A stretch of DNA of 64,000 nucleotides from contig CM043948.1 in assembly GCA_014529385.2 (NCBI GenBank), positions 80,404,760 to 80,468,759 of the forward strand. Direction: 5' to 3'. Below are positions 56,066 to 64,000 of this stretch, piece after piece. The notes below the pieces were generated by a model. That model worked only from the letters and a program-made list of their open reading frames with translations. It made no database searches and was not told the origin of the DNA. The position numbers and the translations under genes were made by a program. The DNA comes from Adiantum capillus-veneris. Taxonomy: Eukaryota > Streptophyta > Polypodiopsida > Polypodiales > Pteridaceae. The stretch's first letter is position 1. Every line of letters starts with the position of its first letter.

Positions 56066-57012
56066 AATCTTGAGGTGAGCACAACAAGACCTGGCCTGGA
56101 TTCCCGATGGGGTTGAGAAACAGAAGATGTTTCCACGTCAAATTTCCAACTTGCCAAATGTGGACGAGATGCAGACTCTCTAGGAAGAATGAGCAGCAGA
56201 TAGCAGGTTCTCTTCTATCTCCCATTTGCACCAAATTAAGGACCTCTCATCCTTGCAACTCACATCGTGGTGACTTAAGCCAATTCTGTCCAGCAAGGCC
56301 TAATGCTCTAGCAATGGTGGGTGTGGACCTCTGATCCGTGATGGTTGACACCCACTGGGAAGTGCTGGCCCTCTCAATTGACACATTTTCAAATATTTTT
56401 TCTACACAGCCTATATTAAAATAATAATCATTGTACGCAATCTTTGTTATATTGTGGACAATGCTTTTCTAATTGACATGAACATTAGCTCATGCGGATG
56501 CTTTATAAACTCGTACAGACCCTTGCAAGCATACACTATATTTCAGATCTTGCAAGTTCACATATTCACTCACATCAAGCATACTACAAGATTTGAGTCT
56601 ATAGGGTGTGGTTCTAGCATTGATGCCCAATTTACATGGGCTAGTGCTATTGGCAGTGGAGTTGCAGTAGAAAGCATGCACGTTGGCCAATGCATAGCAC
56701 TATTTGCAAGACCATGTTTAGATAGCGGTGGTAAAGTCTAGAAGAGACGATCCACTGAACAGGATACATTTCCATGTGCATGTGTAGATCTTGACAGCAA
56801 GAAGCCGACATTATTTCTTTTGAGAAAATTATGAAAGACAAAGAGAGCATGACAGAGAGGATGATTTGAAGATAGAAGGGATTATAGCCACAAGGATGTA
56901 GTGATTGAAGACTCACAAAAAGTATGTGATTGAAGACTTATAGAAAGTATGTTAGTCACATGGATAGAAACAATGGATATGGTGGTAATGAAAACAATGA
57001 TGAACATAGATA
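56066..57012. other. Unassigned DNA
   Basis: No gene recognised. A 25-bp tandem duplication (GTGATTGAAGACT...) starts at 56901. Confidence 0.5.

Positions 57013-57048
<36 letters not shown>
57013..57048. repeat. 36-bp poly-G tract
   Basis: Uninterrupted G run followed by GA repeats; length in the assembly should be treated as approximate. Confidence 0.95.
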
Positions 57049-57049
<1 letters not shown>

Positions 57050-58475
57050 GAGAGAGAGGCCATTGCCAAATGTTGTTGTTTCCTATATCTTGTGTGTGTT
57101 GGAGAGATCCCCAAAGAGGGGTTTAGACAAATTTATTTGAATCCATTACTCTAGTCCTTGAAGATTATTAGCTAGCATATAGAAGGTGTAATAGATCACC
57201 AAAATCTAGCATGATGTATTGGACAAACGAGCATAGAGGAAGGTCGCCATTGCATGTGTATATAGATTGAAAGTGCCTCCATGTATAGTGTTTTTCCACC
57301 ATTACTTGAGGAAAATTTACATGCACATATGGCACTTGGTTTAAGATAATATTGTATGGACATTGAACTTTGAATTCCCCTCGCGATAGATGTGTGCTTT
57401 GAGGTTCACACATTGGCAAATGTTTAAGATTAAAGTGGAGACTTTATGAAACTTATTTGTGTTTTTTGGGTGTCTATTTTATGTAAAATGTGGGAAATTT
57501 GGTTTAGTATTTTGTACCTTAAAAAAAGGCTTTAGATTAAATGTGAAAACAATCGCTAAAATTGTTTTGATTGCAAACTCTTGAAATTAGAAGCTCACTA
57601 AAAACACACATTCAAACTTTCCTAAAAAGAAATACTTCCATCTACAAAAACAAAAGACCAATATCAAACCCCAATAACCCATGGCTTCTCACTTCTTATT
57701 AAATATCCCCCCTTTTTCCTATGCTCTTGGGCTTGTATCCCTACGGTATAATAAAAAGGATTGTTCAACAATATTTGAAGCCCACCATTTCTTCATGCTT
57801 GATTATAACCCCAACATGGTCATTAGAGCATATATTAATGTACAAACCAAGTAGCTTTGTTACTTAAAAGAGGAAAAAATTGGTTCCAATCTAGAACTTT
57901 TGCCAACATTTAAAGCCAAATTGAGTAATTTAAACTAGTTAGAACTACATCTATCGATATGAAGAGAAAAGGGAGGCAACAAGGCGACTCTTTCCTTCCA
58001 ATGCCAAATCAGTAATGCTTAAGTCCATAAAAAAATGAAGAATCCTAAAATAAAACATTAGTAATATCTATGGAATTGTTATTGTGAAAGCATTTGTGTA
58101 GCAAAGGGTGTACAAAAATGATTATTGCAACACTTAGGTTGCTTCATCATCATGAGAAATTTTGCATAGATTGATGCATATTGCATGAATTGTGGTGTCA
58201 CAAACATTTAATTGAAAACCAAGGACACAAACATTGGTACTATAGCAAAAGTAACTTGTACTTTTTCTCATCATTTTCACCCAAAGAGGTCTTTGTGGTT
58301 AGCTATTGTGCCTTCTTTGGCTTGCCCAAGTTGAGCATTCTTGAGTTGAAACAACCCAGGTTTGATGAGTGTTGCCAATGTACTTTTTGTAAAGCATTTG
58401 TGCATTTGTGAAACAACTACAACATCATAGTTTCATTTCTATGTAAAGTAAGTAAACATTACCAGTAGAAAAATT
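57049..58475. other. Unassigned AT-rich DNA
   Basis: Short frames without resemblance to known families. Confidence 0.5.
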
Positions 58476-59225
58476 AATATAGAGTGCACATTTGCAAATC
58501 GTTATGCGAGAACAAACTTCACTTTAAAAGACATGTTTATAAAAATGTTTAGTTTTGCAAAAATTTTAGCTTATCAAAAGAACAATGTGCACTCTACTAT
58601 TTACATGTGTGACAAAATTTTACAAAAAATTATATTCTGTTGAAATCAAAGTGTGCACTCTCCTATAAATAAACGGTTTAAAAAATATTGAATTATACAA
58701 AAAACATTTTTACCACTAAAAGAGCAACGTGAACTATCCTAAGTAGATGTGTTGAAAAAATCTTCAAATTTAAAAATATTTTTGCACACTTTCTTAAGCA
58801 AATATTTTTTTAAAAAATTGAGTCATACAAAATATTTTTCCCACTAAATGAGTAGTGTGCACTCTCCTAAGTAGGTGTGTGGAAAAAATCTTCAAATCTA
58901 AAAACATTTTTTGCATTAAATGAAAGTGTGCACTCTCCTACGTAGGCTTTTTTAAAAGTTTAAATGATACAAAATATTTTGCCCACTAAAAGGACAACGT
59001 GCACTCTCCTAAGTAGATGTGTTGAGAAAACCTTCAATTGGAGAATATTTTCACAGGAAAATCAAAATGTGCATCCTTATAAAGTATATGTTTTAGAAAA
59101 AAATTCTTTTACAAAATATTTTGTTCCCTAAAAGAGCACTGTGCATCTCATTACTAAATAATTTTTTTAAAGTGTAAATTAGTAAAATTCTCAGCCCATT
59201 AAAAGTGAAGAGTGCACTCTGCTAA
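58476..59225. repeat. Degenerate satellite, about 71-bp period
   Basis: GTGCACTCTCCTAAGTAG-like cores start at 58587, 58653, 58729, 58783, 58857, 58928, 58999, 59069, 59141 and 59212, most 70-76 bp apart, with AAATATTTT(T/G)CCCACTAAAAG-like spacers. The first relic is near 58476 and stragglers occur to about 59420. Confidence 0.88.
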
Positions 59226-60418
59226 GTAGATGTGTAAATAAGTGATTTCCTTTTGTATATTTTTTATCTTTCATTAGAAAGTGTGTGCTTCACCAACACC
59301 AACAATGAAAATAAACATGGTATAAAGAAACATATGGTCCTTTAAATGATGGCAATATGTATCTAAATGTGTAGAAATAAAACCAACTTTGAAAAATATT
59401 TGTCACCCCAAATGAACAGCGTGCACTCAATGTACTTCAAAAAATCTATACGAAAGAAAAAACAAAATAACATTCAAAACATGGTACTTATTGCCTAGGG
59501 TTCGGATTGAGTGTGGATATGCATGTTTTGGAATGAGTGCATGAGTGTGCCTATGTATGCATATTTGTTTATTTTTAGTGTATGTATCTGCTTGTGTGAA
59601 TGTTTGTATGCATATGTGCGATGTATTTTTAGGTTTTTGAAAGTATAAGTATGTGAAAATTAATGTGTCAATATAACTATGTTCTAAATCTTTAAATCTA
59701 TATGCATGTCAATGTATGTATAATTGTTTAAATGTGTAATGCAATTGGCCTATTTACTTGAGAGTAGTGGAAATGAGAGACAATAATTTTGTGAAATTAC
59801 TTTGTGAGCATAGCGGGTGAGCATAATAAAAGGTAGCAACATAAACATAGCATCTAGTTAGCTTGGCATGAACAATACTTTTGCAAGAGAGAGAGTTTAG
59901 AGAACATGACAATAGTTGAGGACCGGATTTATGTAGAATCAGCGGTCCCCCTTCCAATAGGCATTTATATTATAGTTTCTCCAATTAAGAGAGACTTGTT
60001 ACAATACAATCTTTGTGTTCATTGTGACCTAGGTAATGCAATGAAGATGAAAAGCTTCATGCATCATGAGCATAACATAAACTTTGTGGAAAGAATTAAC
60101 TATCCCAAGCCTCAGTCCCAAGACCTCAAACATCTTTGAAGATGGAGAGAGATAGTAGGGGATGAGGGTAGGGAAGAGGAAGAAGAAAGATTCCATAGGA
60201 GATAGAACTAGTTCTTCACTTATCATCACTCTTCTTGCTAGCATACATAATAGCATAGTAATGAAGATGTAGAAGATGGCGAGCTTAAGCATTGAAGCAC
60301 GGCTCTTGGTTAGATTTGCATTCCATAGACAAGAGTGTTGGTGTAGGCTCTCAACCTCTCTACTTGCTTGGAGGAGAGGGAGATCTTGCACTTTGCACAA
60401 TACACAATGAGAGACAGA
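59226..60418. other. Unassigned DNA
   Basis: Includes a stretch rich in TATGTATG/TGTATGCAT words (59510-59740). No gene recognised. Confidence 0.5.
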
Positions 60419-60471
60419 GTGTGTGTGTGTGTGTGGGTGGGTGGGTGTGTGTGTGGGGGGGGGGGGGGGGG
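60419..60471. repeat. GT repeat followed by poly-G
   Basis: (GT)n, then GGGT units, then 19 G (60453-60471). Confidence 0.93.
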
Positions 60472-60689
60472 AGAGAGTATACCCCTCAAGCAGGCCCCCT
60501 ATTTCCTTTGGTCGACCCCCCCCCGTGTAGCTCATTCTTGAAGCTCATTAGACCCCTCCAGGCCTAGCCAATCACAAGAAAGAGTCATACCAAGCAGCAA
60601 AGATAGCCTTGGGGCAAATGTACCCCTTTCGCCTTTGAGAGAGACTCGCGCCCCCTCCTTGTAGGAATTGATGATTGAGTTTTTGACAC

Positions 60690-60905
60690 CTCAAGCCCCT
60701 CAAGCTTGAGCCCGGTTCCCACCACAAGCTTGGCCCTTAAGCCCCCCAAGATTGGGCCGGGGGTTCCCACCTCAAGTACAACCCTAGCATCTCAAGCATG
60801 ACAAGAACCTCAAGAATCTTAGTCATTAAGCATGACAAGCACCTCAAGCACCTTAAGCTTGCGCCGGGTTCCCACCTCAAGCTCATCCCTAGCTTACCTA
60901 AGGTC
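60690..60905. repeat. Short degenerate repeat with CCTCAAG units
   Basis: GGTTCCCACC(T/A)CAAG occurs three times (about 60714, 60764, 60869), with reiterated CCTCAAGC/TTAAGC words between. No open frame. Confidence 0.75.
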
Positions 60906-61559
60906 AAAGCAATTTTAACACTAACTATTGGAGGTCTTCAATGAAGTTAGCCCTAAGGTTTTTAAGCTCCATTGGTTAGCCTTCCTCTTTGATAGAACAT
61001 CTGTCATTTGGGCCCCTTTACCATTGGCCCCGTGTTGAGATAGATCTATAAGCACATGTCTATATCCTAACCCTTGTTTCTGTTTATTCTCCCACATTAA
61101 ATGATCAGTTTAATATGAGAAAATCATTTTTGTTGGTTGAATATTAGATTTTATGACATTAATTCTCTCCCGAAATCATAGTCATCCTGGACTATGAGGT
61201 AGAAGAGATAAATTCCTAGTCATTAGTCAATCTTGCTTAGCGGGTACAGGATCCCTTTTTACCCTATGACATCTTTCCAAGATGGATGACCTATCCAATT
61301 GGTGCATGGGAGACATAGCTGCCGCAAGCATGTCTGCTCTTTAGTCCATTTCATTCTCCCAAAGTAGAGTGACAAATTCTACTTGGTGTTTGAGAGACGT
61401 CGTCATCACAAAAATGATTCTAAGCATGCATACTATTTAAATTTTTGTAGAATAAAAAAAGAACTAGTCTTATAAGACAAAAACATTGGTCATTTAAAAG
61501 AAATTTAAACATTTGCTTACTCTAATGTAGCATTGTAAGCATTGACAAGGTTCATACTA
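60906..61559. other. Unassigned DNA
   Basis: No gene or clear repeat recognised; may include the 3' flank of the neighbouring gypsy fragment. Confidence 0.4.
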
Positions 61560-63020
61560 TCCTTAAGTTGTATTCTTGGCATCCATCTAGGATGTTCAAA
61601 AGGATAATTGTTGAACTTAATAAGATACTGTCGGATAATCTTACCATGTCATAGTACCTTGTCTTCATGCCGAAGGATAGCTTTGGGTTGTAGCACCTCT
61701 TCTTGGTCTTCAAATTTGGGAGGGTCTTGGGTGGCTCTATTTTGTAGGCTTAAGTAGGCTCACATGAAAAGCATTGTGTATGAGCCAATGGTTGGGCAAC
61801 TTGAGTTGGTAAACAATCTCGTTGATAGGCTTCAAGATTTTGGACCATAGTATCTTTTTGCTAGATTAGCATAATACTTTTGATGGCCCGTAGGATTTGG
61901 ATTTTTGCCCATTGTTTGCCTTAATCGAGCCTTAGGAAACTTAAGTAAGACTCAATAATTTTCTTGAATGGTAAGGCCTTTTTGTGTTTATCAGCAGTAG
62001 CTTTTTGCCTTTGTTGAGAGATGGATATAGCCTCCTTAATCTTTTAAAAAGATTCTTGTAAGCCACGACTATACTCATGCAGCAAAGACCTTCCCATGTA
62101 CTTTGAGTAGCAAGGGACTTTTAGGTCTTCCCTCAATGATCTCAAAAGGTACTTTTTCTGTAGAATTATGTACAGTATTATTATAGGCATACTTTACAAG
62201 AGGTAAGTAATTTTCCCATTGTGAGCATTGATCTACTTCTGTAACATAAGTCTTTAGCAGATCGAGTATCATAAGATTGGCTATCTCACTTTGGCCATCC
62301 GTTTGTGGGTGATAGGCCAAAGAGAAATTCAATCTTGTACCTAGACTTTCAAAGAGACCTTTCCAAAAATTACTGGTCATTCTAGGATGGATGTCACAAA
62401 AATTGATGGTGTTTAATATGAGATATGAAGAGAGTTGACATTTGGTGTGCCTTAATAGTTCTTTGATAGGAATAAAGTGTGCTTGATTGCTAAACCTATC
62501 GACTATTGTCCATATTCCCATGGATAGACTTGGGTAATACAAAGATAAAATCCATGGATATAATCTCCCATGGAGAATTTGGGATAGGCAGTGGCTAGAG
62601 TAATCCAGGTTCCTTCCCTCTATCATACCTGGTCTTTTGGCATACTACGCATTTTGAAACATACTCTTGTATGTCTACTTTCATAGTTTTCCAATAGAAA
62701 TACATCTCTAGCCTCTATGCCTTGCATAGGGAGGAGCATTGGATTCATACATAAGTTTCTCACAAAGGGAATGGGTAACACATAGCCTATTTCCATGAAG
62801 AAGATAACCATCCTGCAAGGTGAATGGTTCCTCTTTCTTCCCCAAAGAAAGTGCTGACATTATGTCTCTAAGGTCAGGGTCAATAGCATACTCATCTATC
62901 ATAGAAGATAGTTCATTGTGAGTAGCGCATTAACTTTTGGTCATCGTTGTGAAAGTGCATAGGCCACTTGATTGTGCTTACCAGCAATGTGAGCAATATG
63001 GAAATTAAAGAAAATTTTCC
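61560..63020 (-). pseudogene. Chromovirus (Ty3/gypsy) fragment: RNase H end, integrase, chromodomain
   Basis: On the minus strand: RNase H tail AHIAGKHNQVAYALSQR (about 62990); HHCC-region lead-in EPFTLQDGYLLHGNRLCV (62850); integrase core [37 protein letters not shown] and HPQTDGQSEIAN, then KYAYNNTVHNSTEKVPFEI (62626-62075). The first Asp and the Glu of the DDE triad are present; the second block reads CDIHPR where SDRDPR is usual. A chromodomain-like end follows near 61690-61600 (KVLRHGKIIRQYLIKF in shifted frames). Stops and frame changes occur throughout. It differs from the plus-strand gypsy at 5-33 kb, which has no chromodomain. No LTR was seen. Confidence 0.88.
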
Positions 63021-63314
63021 CACCTCATTTGTTTGTCAAAAAGATTGGTTTGCATTGGAGAGGGGGAAGGGGAACACACCCACCACACAACACAATACCT
63101 CACTATAGCCCAGGGTTTACATAGCGCCCCAATCCACTAGAGTTCACCTTCAAAACTCAACACTATCCGCGCAAGCAAACCATTTCCTGCACACGACCAT
63201 ACACACACACGCTTTGCAATGCACCAAACATACCCAAGCATTGTGTGATGCCCAAATCACAGCCTTCCACATACATATATAGCCTCTCTCTATCTCTCTT
63301 TTCATGCCAAACCT

Positions 63315-63315
<1 letters not shown>
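63021..63315. other. Unassigned DNA
   Basis: CA-rich; truncation point of the gypsy fragment at about 63020. No gene recognised. Confidence 0.5.

Positions 63316-63351
<36 letters not shown>
63316..63351. repeat. 36-bp poly-G tract
   Basis: Uninterrupted G run; poly-Gly and poly-Pro frames across it are artefacts. Confidence 0.95.
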
Positions 63352-63354
<3 letters not shown>

Positions 63355-63957
63355 GTTGACGCACGCCTGGAAACACATGCACACAAGCAGAGAAGAGAAG
63401 GGGGAAGAGGGAATCAATGCCAAGAGACATCAAGGATGGCTTCCTTGCATACACACAACCATTTGCAACCGATTCCCTACCGACACAACCCTTGGCCAAA
63501 AACATCCTATGGCAAAAAATCCCAATGGAAAAATCCCCAATGGCCCCAAAAAAAGCCCTTAAAAATTCATGCATAGCTCCTTTTGTAGGGATGGCTAAGC
63601 CAAAAAAAGAGAAAAAATGTGTTCCTCAGTTGCTTGTGCATTCAACTTTGAGCTCACTGTAGTATTTTTTGTGCATAGCATACACTTAGCACACTCTCTT
63701 AAGAGCCCCTTTGCATGGTGGACATTCTGCTAAGTTCTTGTCTACCAGACTTGGCCGCTCATCTGCCCTTTGAACCCTCTTTGCATATGGCCCCCCCTTG
63801 GGCTTTCTCTCTCTCATTTCCTTGGAATTGCCCTCTTTCTCCCTCTCTTCTAGCTGTCACAGGACACTCCCCCTCACATGCTTAGGACCGCCCTTGGGGT
63901 TCTCTCTCTGCCAACTGTCATGGGACACCCCCTCTTGCACTAGCGATATTGCTAGGT
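63352..63957. other. Unassigned DNA
   Basis: Pyrimidine-rich toward the end. A degenerate duplication is visible: CTGTCACAGGACACTCCCCCTC (63854) and CTGTCATGGGACACCCCCTC (63916). No gene recognised. Confidence 0.45.
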
Positions 63958-63980
63958 CCCCCCCCCCCCCCCCCCCCCCC
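63958..63980. repeat. 23-bp poly-C tract
   Basis: C run close to the window end. Confidence 0.95.
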
Positions 63981-64000
63981 TCCCCTCAAAACATTTGGGC

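Noticed and set aside
63150-63576. Poly-Gly and poly-Pro proteins around 63.3 kb
   Set aside because: Frames run through a 36-G tract and have no other support.
1-64000. CRISPR array or bacterial operon structure
   Set aside because: Tandem repeats here lack unique equal-length spacers, and genes have spliceosomal introns and plant element types.

Overview
The window looks like intergenic, repeat-dominated nuclear DNA of a land plant. The reasons are Ty3/gypsy and Ty1/copia retrotransposons with tRNA-Asp primer sites, plant-type LINEs (DUF4283-like ORF1 with a zinc knuckle, APE endonuclease, RT, zf-RVT), a MULE with a SWIM zinc finger, spliceosomal GT-AG introns, and long dinucleotide and poly-G tracts. 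The MULE transposase reminds me of those of seed-free plants (mosses, ferns, lycophytes), so a fern or lycophyte is my weak guess. I found no convincing host gene. Nearly every coding stretch is a broken transposable-element gene.

Layout. 1-5 kb: non-coding DNA with a CT microsatellite, a hairpin minisatellite (1.28-1.49 kb), a diverged TIR element (ends 2950) and a ~283-bp satellite (4.2-5.6 kb). 5.16-33.7 kb: a degenerate Ty3/gypsy element whose gag part was duplicated in tandem. Copy A (5.16-9.53 kb) is split by a 6.7-kb MULE (9532-16206). Copy B (from 16241) is split by a complete antisense LINE (17834-24311, 16-bp target duplication). The pol part is split by a TTAA-flanked non-autonomous DNA transposon (28168-29479) and by an internally deleted copia element (29816-31189).

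33.9-49.4 kb: LTR elements without recognisable proteins. They include a 4.2-kb element with 950-bp LTRs and a tRNA-Asp primer site (33901-38065), a second LTR with TATA box and primer site ending at 39161, an inverted LTR copy (39214-40170) facing it, a second TTAA element (41156-42494), a tRNA-Asp-like sequence (43956-44015), and a ~1,120-codon broken reading frame of no family I know (44.4-47.8 kb) ending at a polypurine tract and LTR start (49347-49360). 51.76-54.67 kb: a 5'-truncated LINE that carries two further nested TIR elements. 55-64 kb: microsatellites, a 71-bp satellite (58.5-59.2 kb), poly-G tracts and a chromovirus RNase H/integrase/chromodomain fragment on the minus strand (61.56-63.02 kb).

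The most unusual unit is the MULE. It holds three gene remnants: a small ORF, a SWIM-type MULE transposase on the minus strand, and on the plus strand an intron-containing gene with consistent splice phases whose product has the AdoMet-binding motif and C-terminal layout of N4/N6 DNA methyltransferases. A transposon carrying its own DNA methyltransferase-like gene is the best candidate here for a little-described system.
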